Positions 24,651 through 32,963 of a stretch of 64,000 nucleotides of DNA are shown here, piece by piece. Below the pieces are notes generated by a model. The model saw only the letters and a program-made list of their open reading frames with translations, searched no databases and was not told the origin of the DNA. Both the position numbers and the translations under genes were made by a program. Location of the stretch: NCBI GenBank assembly GCA_032119595.1, contig JAUMBQ010000003.1, positions 1-64,000 of the forward strand, read 5' to 3'. Source of the stretch: JAGIBJ01 sp032119595 (GTDB taxonomy: Bacteria > Actinomycetota > Thermoleophilia > Solirubrobacterales > Solirubrobacteraceae). How positions within the stretch are numbered: position 1 is the first letter of the stretch; each line of letters opens with the position of its first letter.

Positions 24651-25115
24651 GTGTCCTCTCAGCTGACTCGCTCGTCCACCGCCCCCTCTCCCGGTGCTTC
24701 CCCGGCCTCCCGGGCCGGTTCCCGCGCTGACGCTCACGCCCGTTCTCTGCCGCCTACCCGCCGCGGAGGCACGATCGATCTCGAGACCCAGTCGGTGCTG
24801 AAGTTCGGCCTGGCGGTCGCCATTGGCGCCGGCACGATCTGGACCGGGATGCCGATCGCCGCGACCGCCGTGATCATGCTCGTCGTCGTCGCCATCGCTG
24901 GCAGTGCGCTCGCCGTCCTCGCCGCCGAGCCGCAGACCTCGCGTGCACTGCGCCCGCAGGAGTTCGCGACGTGGGACGGCCTGTTCGCTGCGGCGCTGGC
25001 CATCGTCGGCGTCGTGCTCGTGGCCGGTGCCCAGCCCTCCGGGGCGCTCGTCCCCGTCGCCGGAGCGATCACGCTCGCCGCGCTAAGCCTGCGCACGCGG
25101 TACGTCACCCGCTGA
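24651..25115 (+). CDS. Membrane protein, four hydrophobic segments
   Basis: About 154 residues. A Ser/Pro/Ala/Arg-rich N-terminal region of ~45 residues precedes four hydrophobic stretches (~48-68, ~70-88, ~107-126, ~130-145). Family unknown. GTG at 24651 is proposed because the only AT-rich stretch of the intergenic region, TTACGCTTATGTAATAG (24632-24648), lies right before it and looks like a promoter core. An ATG at 24621 is in frame but lies upstream of that stretch. The gene converges on dxs across a hairpin. Confidence 0.6.
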   Translation: MSSQLTRSSTAPSPGASPASRAGSRADAHARSLPPTRRGGTIDLETQSVLKFGLAVAIGAGTIWTGMPIAATAVIMLVVVAIAGSALAVLAAEPQTSRALRPQEFATWDGLFAAALAIVGVVLVAGAQPSGALVPVAGAITLAALSLRTRYVTR

Positions 25116-25151
25116 ACGCCCTCGCCCGCCGAACAGAGCCCACGGCGCCAC

Positions 25152-25189
25152 GCCGCAGCCCGGCGGTCGTAGCGCCGCCAGGCTGCGGC
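25152..25189. terminator. Hairpin between convergent genes
   Basis: GCCGCAGCC (25152-25160) pairs perfectly with GGCTGCGGC (25181-25189), with a further CGGCGG/CCGCC inner stem. It separates the membrane protein gene (+) from dxs (-). Confidence 0.6.
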
Positions 25190-25197
25190 CTCGGCGC

Positions 25198-27162
25198 TTA
25201 GATGGTCGTGACGGCGGGCGCCACGTCGGCGGTGATGCCGAGGCGCTCGCTGATGCGCCGAGCGACGCGTTCGGGCGTGAAGCCCACCTCGGCGTGCAGC
25301 AGGGCGGGCTTGCCGTGCGTGACGTACTTGTCGGGAAGGCCGACGCGAAGGATCTGCGGGACGGCGCCGCCGGCCTGCTCGAAGTGCTCCCAGACCGCTG
25401 AACCGAAGCCGCCGGCGAGGACGCCTTCTTCAAGGGTCACGAGGAGCTCATGGTTGGCCGCGAGGTCGTCGAGCAGCGCGCCATCGAGTGGCTTGGCGAA
25501 GCGAGCGTCGACGACGGTCGGTCGAATGCCGGTCGTCGATTCCAGCACGACCGCGGCTTGGCGGGCGAGCTGCACGCCCGACCCATAGCCAACGAGCGCA
25601 ACGCGATCGCCATCAGCGAGCACCTCGCCGCGACCCACTTCGAGCCGCCGCGGAGTCGCAGGAACCTCGGTGCCCGAGCCAGCCCCACGCGGGTAGCGAA
25701 TCCCGAACGGGCCGCCGTCCCACGTCACGGCCGTACGCAGCAGGTGCACGAGTTCAGCCTCATCCCGCGGCGCGGCGAGCACGATGTTCGGCAGCGAACG
25801 CAGGTACGCGATGTCGAACACCCCGTGGTGCGTCGGGCCGTCGTCGCCGACCAGTCCTGCTCGGTCCATCGCGAGCACGACTGGAAGCTTCTGCAGCGCC
25901 ACGTCGTGCACGATCTGGTCGTAGGCCCGCTGGAGGAAGGTCGAGTAGATCGCGACGACGGGACGAATCCCCTCGAGCGCGAGGCCCGACGCAAACAGCA
26001 GCGCGTTCTGCTCGGCAATGCCGACATCGAAATAGTGATCCGGGATCTCGCGCTGGAGCCGCGAGAGGCCGGTACCGGAGTTCATCGCGGCGGTGATACC
26101 GACGATGCGATCGTCGCGGCGCACCTCGTCGACCATCGCCTGGCCGAACACGTCGGTGTAGGTCGGCGGCGCGGCTGGCGGCGGTGTGGCCGGCTTCGGG
26201 GCCGGCTCCCGCTCGACGATCGAGTTCGGCTTTGCGGCGTGCCAGGTCTCCTGGCCCTCCTGCCCGCCATCCTCGGCCGGAGCAAAGCCCTTGCCCTTCA
26301 CCGTCGCGACGTGCACGACCACCGGCCGACCCGCCTGGAACGCCTTGCTCAGCGCCTTGCGGAGCGTCTTGACGTCGTGGCCGTCGATCACGCCCATGTA
26401 GGCCCAGTCGAGTTCTTCCCACATCGCGCCGTGGTTCACGAGCGCCTTGAGCGACTCCTTCAGACTCGGGCCGACCTTCTCGATCGCCGCGCCGATGCCG
26501 CCGGGCAGCTCGGTGAGGATGTGCTCGATGTCTTCCCGGCGCTTCCAGCCGCCACGGTGCAGCCGCATCCGATTGAACGAGCGAGAGAGCGCGCCGACGT
26601 TCGGCGAGATCGACATGCCGTTGTCGTTGAGGACGACCACGATCGGCGTGCCGAGACCGCCGGCCTGATGGATCGACTCGAAGGCGACGCCGCCGGTCAT
26701 GGAGCCGTCGCCGATGACCGCGACAACTTTGCCCTCGTCGAGGTTGCCCTTGAGGCGCATGCCCTCCTTGAGCCCGACCGCGTAGCCGATCGACGTCGAC
26801 GCGTGGCCGGCGCCCATGATGTCGTGCTCAGACTCCTCGATCGCGCAGAACGGCGTGAGCCCTTCGTATTGACGGATCGTGGGGAGCTGATCGCGGCGAC
26901 CCGTCAGGATCTTGTGCGGATAAGACTGGTGGCCGACGTCCCAGAGGATCTTGTCGGTCGGGGAGTTCAGCAGCGAGTGCAGCGCGACTGTCAACTCGCA
27001 GGTGCCGAGGTTCGCGCCGAAGTGCCCGCCGATCTCCCCGACGGTGTCGATGATGTGCTCGCGCACCTCCTGTGCGACCTGGGCCAGCTCATCCTCAGAG
27101 AGCGAGTGCAGGTCCTGGGGGCGGTCGATGGCGTCGAGCAAACGGGTCACGGCTGCGGGCAT
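25198..27162 (-). CDS. dxs: 1-deoxy-D-xylulose-5-phosphate synthase
   Basis: Thiamine-diphosphate enzyme condensing pyruvate and glyceraldehyde 3-phosphate, the first step of the MEP isoprenoid pathway. The 654-residue protein has the family's N-terminal GGHFGANLGTCELTVALH with catalytic His, the TPP motif GDGSMTGGVAFE...NDN, the pyrimidine-domain YFDVGIAEQNALLFASGLA, and DRAGLVGDDGPTHHG. A Pro/Ala-rich insert (PAPKPATPPPAAPP) lies between the first and second domains. The prenyl synthase at 29.3 kb presumably uses its downstream products. Confidence 0.97.
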   Translation of the reverse strand: MPAAVTRLLDAIDRPQDLHSLSEDELAQVAQEVREHIIDTVGEIGGHFGANLGTCELTVALHSLLNSPTDKILWDVGHQSYPHKILTGRRDQLPTIRQYEGLTPFCAIEESEHDIMGAGHASTSIGYAVGLKEGMRLKGNLDEGKVVAVIGDGSMTGGVAFESIHQAGGLGTPIVVVLNDNGMSISPNVGALSRSFNRMRLHRGGWKRREDIEHILTELPGGIGAAIEKVGPSLKESLKALVNHGAMWEELDWAYMGVIDGHDVKTLRKALSKAFQAGRPVVVHVATVKGKGFAPAEDGGQEGQETWHAAKPNSIVEREPAPKPATPPPAAPPTYTDVFGQAMVDEVRRDDRIVGITAAMNSGTGLSRLQREIPDHYFDVGIAEQNALLFASGLALEGIRPVVAIYSTFLQRAYDQIVHDVALQKLPVVLAMDRAGLVGDDGPTHHGVFDIAYLRSLPNIVLAAPRDEAELVHLLRTAVTWDGGPFGIRYPRGAGSGTEVPATPRRLEVGRGEVLADGDRVALVGYGSGVQLARQAAVVLESTTGIRPTVVDARFAKPLDGALLDDLAANHELLVTLEEGVLAGGFGSAVWEHFEQAGGAVPQILRVGLPDKYVTHGKPALLHAEVGFTPERVARRISERLGITADVAPAVTTI

Positions 27163-27274
27163 TGTCGCACGAGAGCGATGAACGGAATGACAACCTGCTC
27201 CACATCGCTGAATTCTGGTCGCTCGGTCATGCCCTGGATACGGGCGCGATGGCCCGCTCGGTTCAGTCGGGGGC

Positions 27275-27280
27275 TAGGAT
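27275..27280 (+). promoter_or_regulatory. -10 element (or SD) before the ADC-like gene
   Basis: TAGGAT ends 7 nt before the ATG at 27288. It matches the leaderless pattern seen elsewhere, but the AGGA inside it could instead serve as a ribosome binding site. Confidence 0.4.
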
Positions 27281-27287
27281 CGGGCAC

Positions 27288-27977
27288 ATGGCCAACTCGT
27301 TGCATGCCGACCCCGCGACCGAGGCAAAACGCACCGTTCGCGGCGCGTCACCGATGCCCGGCGATGTCGTCACGCCTGCGCCGTGGCTGCTGACCGGCCA
27401 GGGGCTGGTCGTCGTGCTTCGGTCTCGTCGGCGCGTGGCGGGGCGCGGCGCGCTCGGCCGGATCTCGGCGCTGGCGTTCGTCGACTACGAGAGCAGCGAG
27501 GTCGGGCCGTACCGCGAGCTGCTCCACATGCCCTACCTCACGCGCTGGTCCGACGCGATCGGGCCAACCGTCGACCACATTTGGGTGACGCTCCACGAGA
27601 GCGCGATCTCGGGCAATGCGAACTGGGGCCTCACCAAAACCGTTGCGACGATCGAGCGTGAGCCGCTGGCCGGCGGCAGCGAGCGTTGGCTGGCGGCGGA
27701 TGATGGCGGCCCGCTTGCCGAGGTGGTGCACACCGTGATCGGTCCGCGGCTGCCGATCGCCAAGCCAGCGTCGCTGGGGCGTCTCCTCCAGGTGCGCGCC
27801 GGCCAGACGTTCGCCACGCCGGTTGGCGTCCGCGGCCTCGTGCGCGCCTCGCGCGTGGAAGAGCTGTCGATCGACGCCGCGCGCGTGACCGATCTCGACG
27901 ACCACCAGGTCCTCGGAGCGGTCTCGATCTCCAGCGGGACGATGACGTTCGGCGTGCCGCGCGTCGGCACGGCCTGA
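27288..27977 (+). CDS. Acetoacetate decarboxylase-superfamily protein
   Basis: A 229-residue protein with the mixed beta-barrel pattern of acetoacetate decarboxylase-like proteins: an N-terminal PAPWLLTGQGLVVVLR, FVDYESSEVGPYRELLHMPYL, VTLHESAISGNANWGLTKTVATIE and a C-terminal LDDHQVLGAVSISSGTMTFGVPR. The WGLTK lysine could correspond to the Schiff-base lysine region, but alignment is needed to claim catalysis. Several actinobacterial relatives are annotated only as hypothetical. It is divergent from dxs and stands alone. Confidence 0.7.
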   Translation: MANSLHADPATEAKRTVRGASPMPGDVVTPAPWLLTGQGLVVVLRSRRRVAGRGALGRISALAFVDYESSEVGPYRELLHMPYLTRWSDAIGPTVDHIWVTLHESAISGNANWGLTKTVATIEREPLAGGSERWLAADDGGPLAEVVHTVIGPRLPIAKPASLGRLLQVRAGQTFATPVGVRGLVRASRVEELSIDAARVTDLDDHQVLGAVSISSGTMTFGVPRVGTA

Positions 27978-28107
27978 GCACCCGACGCTGAGCAAGCCTC
28001 ATCAGCGACGCTGAACGCGCCTCACCACGGCGGGGCTCCAGCCGTCAGCATCGCTGAGTTTCCGCCAGTTTCGCCGCTCAAGCGTGCATATTTCACACTC
28101 CGGCTCA

Positions 28108-28167
28108 TTGACTCCGCAACGGTGGTGCGCCAGGGTCGCAGACGCGCCTGCTGGTCCAAGTGGGCGG
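28108..28167 (+). promoter_or_regulatory. Promoter and shared 5' leader motif
   Basis: TTGACT (28108-28113) with CAGGGT (28131-28136) at 17-nt spacing forms a promoter candidate. ACTCCGCA (28111-28118) and GGTCCAAGTGGGCGG (28153-28167) match the blocks before the secreted protein gene at 15932. The second block is 32 nt before the ATG at 28200. Confidence 0.4.
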
Positions 28168-28199
28168 CTCTTTTCTTGTCCCGCTCCGAAAGCAGACCC

Positions 28200-29150
28200 A
28201 TGAGGCTCGTCCCTGCCCTCGTCCGCGGCAGCGTGTTCGCTGGCGCGCTCGCGTTTACCGCCATCTCGGCCACCACCGCTCACGCTGAGGAGTTCCCGGT
28301 TCCGGTCATCACCGGCGTCGCTCCGGCGTCCGGCCCCGCCGCTGGCGGCAACATCATCGTCGTCACGGGCGACGGCCTGGCGGGCGTCTGGTTCGCCTCG
28401 GTCGGCAACGTCGGTGCCACGATCATCGGTAACACGAACACCGAGCTGAAGCTCATCGTTCCCGCCCACGCCCCGGGCCTCGGCGATATCTCGGCCACGA
28501 CCATCGGCGGCACGACCGCCAACACGCCGGCCGACGACTACCTCTTCATCGGCGACGGCCCGACGCCGACGCCCGAGCCGACCGCGACGCCCGAGCCGAC
28601 CGCGACGCCCGAGCCGACCGCGACGCCCGAGCCGACCGCAACGCCCGAGCCGACCGCGACGCCCGAGCCGACCGCAACGCCCGAGCCGACCGCAACGCCC
28701 GAGCCGACCGCGACGCCCGAGCCGACCGCGACGCCCGAGCCGACCGCGACGCCCGAGCCGACCGCGACGCCGGAGCCGACGGCCACGCCTGAGCCGACGC
28801 CGACCCCTGAGCCGACGCCGACGCCCGAGCCGACCCCCACGCCGACGCCGACGCCGACGCCGACCGCGACGCCGAAGCCGATCCTGCCTCCGATCGTCGG
28901 AAGCCTCGCGCCGAACTTCGGCCTGTCGTACATCGGTGGTCCGACGATCGTGTCCGGCGCACGCTTCACGCGCGTCACGTCCGTCAAGTTCGGCACCGCG
29001 TCGGCCAAGTTCACGACGCTCAGCTCCACGCGCCTGCTGGTCATCGCACCGCCGCTGCGCCGCGGCACCTACAAGGTCACCGTGACCACGCGTGACGGCG
29101 GCGTGAGCACGCCCCTGAAGAGCTCGACGTACACGTACTTCGGCCTCTAA
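28200..29150 (+). CDS. Secreted IPT/TIG-domain protein with Thr-Pro-Glu repeats
   Basis: A 316-residue exported protein. A signal peptide (~1-29, ending TTAHA) is followed by an IPT/TIG immunoglobulin-like domain (PVITGVAPASGPAAGGNIIVVTGDGL, ~34-115), a linker of about 13 TPEPTA hexapeptides grading into TPEPTP and TP repeats (~120-225), and a second IPT/TIG domain (PPIVGSLAPNFGLSYIGGPTIVSGARF to the end). Such linkers are extended and often O-glycosylated. A surface or matrix role is likely. No sortase motif or C-terminal anchor is seen. A strong terminator follows. Confidence 0.85.
   Translation: MRLVPALVRGSVFAGALAFTAISATTAHAEEFPVPVITGVAPASGPAAGGNIIVVTGDGLAGVWFASVGNVGATIIGNTNTELKLIVPAHAPGLGDISATTIGGTTANTPADDYLFIGDGPTPTPEPTATPEPTATPEPTATPEPTATPEPTATPEPTATPEPTATPEPTATPEPTATPEPTATPEPTATPEPTATPEPTPTPEPTPTPEPTPTPTPTPTPTATPKPILPPIVGSLAPNFGLSYIGGPTIVSGARFTRVTSVKFGTASAKFTTLSSTRLLVIAPPLRRGTYKVTVTTRDGGVSTPLKSSTYTYFGL
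28558..28872 (+). repeat. 18-bp coding microsatellite (TPEPTA repeats)
   Basis: About 13 near-identical 18-bp units encoding TPEPTA, then three TPEPTP units and short TP repeats, in frame inside the IPT/TIG protein gene. Copies differ mainly by third-position G/A changes. Copy-number change would alter linker length without a frameshift. Confidence 0.9.
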
Positions 29151-29197
29151 CCGAAGCGCTTACACCGCCCGCTCCGGCGGGCGGTTGACGTCACCCC

Positions 29198-29240
29198 GCC
29201 GGCCCGGCGACGCAAGCGCGTCGTCGGGCCGGCGCTGTTT
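29198..29240 (+). terminator. Intrinsic terminator after the IPT/TIG gene
   Basis: A 16-bp stem with one mismatch (29198-29213 with 29218-29233), AAGC loop, then GCTGTTT. A smaller CCGCCCGC/GCGGGCGG hairpin (29165-29184) precedes it. Confidence 0.75.
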
Positions 29241-29266
29241 CACGCTCGTCTGAGCGGGCCGGTCGC

Positions 29267-30157
29267 TCAGTGCGAGCGGGTCGCGATGTAGTCGGAGATG
29301 CGAGCGAGTTCGTCGCCCGCCGGCTCAGCCTCGGCCAGCAATGCGCGGGCCGCCTGATGCGATGCCGCGGCCAGCTCCCGCGCACCGTCGAGACCGAACT
29401 CGCTGACGTACGTCCGCTTGCCGTGGCGCTCGTCGCTGCCCTGCGGCTTGCCGAGTTCCTCCGCGGTTTCCGTCACATCGAGGATGTCGTCGACGACTTG
29501 GAACAGCACGCCGAGTTCCTGCGCGAACGCGCGGTACTGCTCGGTCTGCGCTGCGCTTGCGCCGGTCGCCAGGAGCACGCACTCGACCGACGCGGCGATG
29601 AGCCGCCCGGTCTTCAGCGCATGGAGGCGGCGGAGGCCTTCGATGCCCTCCCCCATCGCGTCCTTCACGTCCAGGTACTGGCCGCCGACCATGCCATCCA
29701 CGCCGGTCGCCATCGCCATGCGGGCAGCTGCGGCGAGGACGTCGCGTGGCTCCCCGTGCTGGCGGGTGAGGATCAGCGTGAACGCCTCGGCGTAGAGCGC
29801 GTCGCCGGCGAGAATCGCGACGTCTTCACCGAAGGCCTTGTGGCAGGTCGGTCGACCACGGCGCAGGTCGTCGTCGTCCATGGCCGGAAGGTCGTCGTGG
29901 ATGAGCGAATACGTGTGGATGAGCTCGGCGCCGAGGGCGATCGGGAGCACGTCTCCAGGGGAGGCGCCGATCGCGCGGGCCGTGGCGAGCGCCAGCACGG
30001 GGCGCACACGCTTGCCGCCCGCGAGTACCGAATAGCGCATGGCTTCACGCAGGCCGCCGGTGGTGGGGTCGTCGCCGTACGCGAGCCGGCCAAGTTCGCT
30101 GTCGACCAGCGCGCGCAGCTCTTCGGGATAGGTCCCGGTCGTCATGGGAATGGTCAC
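29267..30157 (-). CDS. ispA: Polyprenyl synthetase (FPP/GGPP synthase type)
   Basis: Chain-elongating trans-prenyltransferase that condenses IPP with an allylic diphosphate. Of 296 residues, the first aspartate-rich motif is DDLPAMDDDDLRRG (from Asp88; the four-residue spacing is the bacterial type II form). GGKRVRP, a KTG motif and the second aspartate-rich motif VVDDILDV are present. Tyr83 sits five residues before the first motif, which usually limits chain length. The start is GTG at 30157, overlapping xseB, or ATG at 30145. It lies in the nusB-xseB-ispA operon. Confidence 0.93.
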   Translation of the reverse strand: MTIPMTTGTYPEELRALVDSELGRLAYGDDPTTGGLREAMRYSVLAGGKRVRPVLALATARAIGASPGDVLPIALGAELIHTYSLIHDDLPAMDDDDLRRGRPTCHKAFGEDVAILAGDALYAEAFTLILTRQHGEPRDVLAAAARMAMATGVDGMVGGQYLDVKDAMGEGIEGLRRLHALKTGRLIAASVECVLLATGASAAQTEQYRAFAQELGVLFQVVDDILDVTETAEELGKPQGSDERHGKRTYVSEFGLDGARELAAASHQAARALLAEAEPAGDELARISDYIATRSH

Positions 30158-30339
30158 AAGAAGGTGGTCTGCGCGATGTCGTCGCGAGCGGCGAGTCGAG
30201 CAGCCGCTTCGAGTGCGGCCGCGGCATCTGCTGCTACGGACGCCGCCTCACTTGCGATCTTCGCCGCGTCATCGAGCGACAGATCGGCCGCTTCGAGCTG
30301 ATCGACGGCGGCCTCGAGCTGCTCCACCGCCTCGGTCAC
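30154..30339 (-). CDS. xseB: XseB-like small protein (exonuclease VII small subunit)
   Basis: A 61-residue helical protein. The arrangement VEQLEAAVDQLEAADLSLDDAAKIASEAASVAADAAAALEAA matches the XseB pattern (LE..V..LE...LSLD.A...., then an alternating helix). Length and position before ispA also fit. The overlap with both nusB and ispA stop/start codons shows a coupled operon. The large catalytic subunit gene xseA, usually adjacent, is not in this operon or anywhere in the window, so the partner is unlinked or the protein has another role. Confidence 0.65.
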   Translation of the reverse strand: MTEAVEQLEAAVDQLEAADLSLDDAAKIASEAASVAADAAAALEAAARLAARDDIAQTTFL

Positions 30340-30746
30340 GACAGCGAACCGGCTTTGATGTCGCGCAGGGCCGCAGACAGGATGCCGTTTACGAACTTCG
30401 CGGCCTTCTCGGCGGAGTAGATCTTCGCGAGTTCGACGGCCTCATCGATCGCGCCTTCGGGAGCGATCGGCGTCTCCGACGGCGCAGCGTCCGGGTGCAG
30501 CATCTCCAGCAGGGCGACGCGCAGGATCGCTTTCTCGAGCGGGGCGATGCGGTCGATCGTCCAGCCCTCGGCGTACCGGGAGATGATTGCGTCGAGCTCC
30601 GGGAAACGATCCGACGTGGCGTGCGCCAGCGACCGGGTGAACGCGGTGGCCTTCTCGTCGAGAACCACGCTCAGCTCACGGTTCGTGAGTTCGTGTTGGT
30701 ACACGGCAAAGACCGCGTCGCGGCGCTGTTCTGATCGGCGACTCAT
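30336..30746 (-). CDS. nusB: Transcription antitermination factor NusB
   Basis: A 136-residue all-helical RNA-binding protein that, with NusE/S10, binds boxA in rRNA leaders. Family stretches are RRDAVFAVYQHELT, an Arg-rich N-terminus, and the C-terminal LEKAILRVALLEML...APEGAIDEAVELAKIYSAEKAAKFVNGIL. Length is typical. TACGCT lies 8 nt before the ATG. First gene of nusB-xseB-ispA; efp, which often precedes nusB in actinobacteria, lies 4 kb away on the other strand. Confidence 0.95.
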   Translation of the reverse strand: MSRRSEQRRDAVFAVYQHELTNRELSVVLDEKATAFTRSLAHATSDRFPELDAIISRYAEGWTIDRIAPLEKAILRVALLEMLHPDAAPSETPIAPEGAIDEAVELAKIYSAEKAAKFVNGILSAALRDIKAGSLS

Positions 30747-30754
30747 CCGCTGGG

Positions 30755-30760
30755 AGCGTA
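30755..30760 (-). promoter_or_regulatory. -10 element of nusB
   Basis: TACGCT on the minus strand, 8 nt before the ATG; no Shine-Dalgarno sequence. Confidence 0.45.
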
Positions 30761-30963
30761 ACGGCGCGGCCGGATCGGCGCGTGCGGGCCACGCCCTGGT
30801 CTGGACGTCTCACGCGTTCTGACGCGCACTCACCTGGGCGTTCGGCCTGCTCCCGGGCGCCCGCCGTCAGCCGGCCGGCAGCTCCCCATCCACCCGGCTG
30901 CCCGCCGTCGTCCTGGCAGGGTGGAGCGCAGGCCGGGGCGTGTCCCGGCAGAATGCAGGGCAG

Positions 30964-32337
30964 ATGGGTACTGCCGCCGACGACACACGCTCCGCGGAGC
31001 CGGCGCGGACCGACCGATGGCTCGAGCTGTTCGTGCTCGTCGGCGCCGTGCTGCTCGCCCTCGCCTCATTGCGTGAGTACATGCAAGCTGGCGCCTATAT
31101 CGCCGCTCCGGACTACATCGCGGAGATGCTGCCCCCGATCAACGCGCTGCGCGACGAGGGCCTGCGGGGGTTCGTCGACCACCTGCCCGGGTATCCCGGA
31201 GCCGCGATGATCGAGTACGTCCCGGCGCAGATCTCGGTCTGGCTCGGTCTCAGCGAGGCGACGACGTGGCGCGTGCTGTCGAGCATCGGTGTCATCGCCT
31301 TGGCGTTGGCCATCATGTCGACGTTGCCCTTGGCGCGAGCGAGTGAGACCGCGCGCGGGTCGGCGCGGATCGCGGTCCTGCTGGCCGTCGCGTCGCCGAC
31401 CGCCTACTGGGCGCTGCGGATCGGGCATCCCGAGGAATTGCTGTCGACGGGCCTGCTGCTGGGCGCGGTCGTGGCTGCCGCGCGGGAGAAGCCGATCATC
31501 GCCGGCGTCCTGCTGGGCCTGGCGGTCGGGAAAGCCTGGCCGGCCGTTGCCGCGCTCCCGGTGCTCGGCCTGCTGCTGCCCGACTTGCGACGAGTGGTCA
31601 AGAGCATGGCTGCCGCGGCGGCCGCGGCGCTGCTGATCTTCCTCCCGCCGCTGCTGCTCGACAGCGGCTCGGTCAAGACGATGACCATCCTCGGCCAGAG
31701 CGGCATCTTCAACGTCGGTCAGGTGTTCTGGTGGTTCGGCACGGCCTTGCCGGACTCGATCGTGGCGACCCAGTCGGTGCCGCAGCCGCGCGGCCATGGC
31801 CCGGTTTGGTCAGGCGAGATCTCGCATCCACTGATCCTGGGCGTCGGGACGGCACTTGGCCTCATCTGGTCGTGGACGCTGTACCAGCGCCTCACGCAAT
31901 CCGGACGGGTCGCGGTGCTCCGAGCCGACGGCCGCACTCGCTCCAAGGAGGAGACCGCACAGCTCGCGGCCGCGGCGATGCTCGTCATGGCCGGCATCCT
32001 TTACGCGCGCTGCTTCCTGGACACGTGGAACATCCCGTACTACCTGCTGCCCGCGCTCGTCCTCGGTGCGCTCGGCGAGATGCTGTCGGGCCGCCGACCG
32101 GTCCTGACGCTCGTCGCCACGGCGATCATGTGGAAGTGGCACGCGCCGGGCGACCTCACGGTCCGGTCCGACCCCGATATCTACACCGCCTTTTACCTGT
32201 CGTGGACCATCCCGTTCGGGATCGCCTTCCTCGTGCGCGGCTTCCGCTTGGCACGCGGGGTCGTCGTCGGACGGGCCGCGGATGCGGACGGCGTCGCCGA
32301 GCCGCCGCTCGCGGACGACGCGACAGCGACGACCTAG
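30964..32337 (+). CDS. Polytopic membrane protein, possible GT-C glycosyltransferase
   Basis: About 457 residues with roughly ten hydrophobic segments. After the first helix comes a periplasmic-type loop with acidic residues (YIAAPDYIAEMLPPINALRDEG) and then a helix bundle with the motif ALRIGHPEELLSTGLLLGA. This GHPEE-plus-GLAVGKAWP pattern is shared with the protein at 43331 and recalls GT87/DUF2029 polyprenyl-phosphate-mannose enzymes. Activity is not proven. ATG at 30964 is preferred over GTG at 30940; CAGAAT lies 9 nt upstream. The gene stands alone and is followed by a 73-bp minisatellite. Confidence 0.7.
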   Translation: MGTAADDTRSAEPARTDRWLELFVLVGAVLLALASLREYMQAGAYIAAPDYIAEMLPPINALRDEGLRGFVDHLPGYPGAAMIEYVPAQISVWLGLSEATTWRVLSSIGVIALALAIMSTLPLARASETARGSARIAVLLAVASPTAYWALRIGHPEELLSTGLLLGAVVAAAREKPIIAGVLLGLAVGKAWPAVAALPVLGLLLPDLRRVVKSMAAAAAAALLIFLPPLLLDSGSVKTMTILGQSGIFNVGQVFWWFGTALPDSIVATQSVPQPRGHGPVWSGEISHPLILGVGTALGLIWSWTLYQRLTQSGRVAVLRADGRTRSKEETAQLAAAAMLVMAGILYARCFLDTWNIPYYLLPALVLGALGEMLSGRRPVLTLVATAIMWKWHAPGDLTVRSDPDIYTAFYLSWTIPFGIAFLVRGFRLARGVVVGRAADADGVAEPPLADDATATT

Positions 32338-32390
32338 CCGCTCGGCTGGGAGCGCGCCCAGCCCCGGCGACCGCCGGAGGCGCGGCCCAA

Positions 32391-32760
32391 GTCTCTGCCG
32401 GCGAGACTCGACGCTGGCCGCGGCGACGCCGGCCGCGGCGAAGCCGGGGCTCCACACCGACGATGGAGGCGGCTCGAGCCCCTGCCGGCGAGACTCGACG
32501 GCGGCCGCGGCGAAACCGGGCCCTCCACACCGACGATGGAGGCGGCTCGAGCCCCTGCCGGCGAGACTCGACGCCGGCGGCGGCGAAGCCGGGCCCTCCA
32601 CACCGACGACGGGGGCGGCTCGAGCCCCTGCCGGCGAGACTCGACGCCGGCGGCGGCGAAGCCGGGCCCTCCACACCGACGACGGGGGCGGCTCGAGCCC
32701 CTGCCGGCGAGACTCGACGCTGGCCGCGGCGAAGCCGGGCGTCGCGTCGGCCAAAAGCGG
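32391..32760. repeat. 73-bp GC-rich tandem repeat (about five copies)
   Basis: The landmark TGCCGGCGAGACTCGACG begins at 32396, 32483, 32556, 32629 and 32702, giving periods of 87, 73, 73 and 73; the first unit carries an extra 14 bp. Each unit holds a CCGGC-GGCGGCGAA-GCCGG hairpin. Since 73 is not a multiple of three, the open frames through it are not proteins. The gene-free stretch runs from 32338 to 32963. It sits just 3' of the GHPEE membrane protein gene. Confidence 0.9.
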
Positions 32761-32963
32761 CGCTCCCAGCGCTGCCCTGAGTGCACCCTAAAATGGGGTG
32801 TGAGTTTGTCTGGAGGGGTCAGACCAACTTACCCCCTGTTTCCCAGTGCAATGCGCGTTGGCGCCGAAACACTCGACGCCAACCCGGACCCAGGCGCCCC
32901 CGCGGCCCTCGGCCCGGCGGCCCGGGCACGCGGCCCGGCTGCGCGGCCCCGCGGCGGAGGCGC
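32761..32963. other. Gene-free stretch, no clear feature
   Basis: A lower-G+C part (about 32785-32850) contains GGGGTCAGACC, a motif close to copies at 3284 and to the GGGGTCA palindrome near pdxS. Beyond it lies a very G+C-rich segment with imperfect GGCGCC/GCGGCC inverted repeats that could end transcription of the HAD gene. Nothing else is seen. Confidence 0.5.

Noticed and set aside
28003..28200. c-di-GMP riboswitch before the IPT/TIG gene
   Set aside because: The conserved core of the GEMM family was not found; only the local shared motif was present.
32391..32760. Repeat-containing protein frames (PAGETR and similar)
   Set aside because: The 73-bp period is not a multiple of three, so the frame rotates; all six frames are open only because the G+C is very high.
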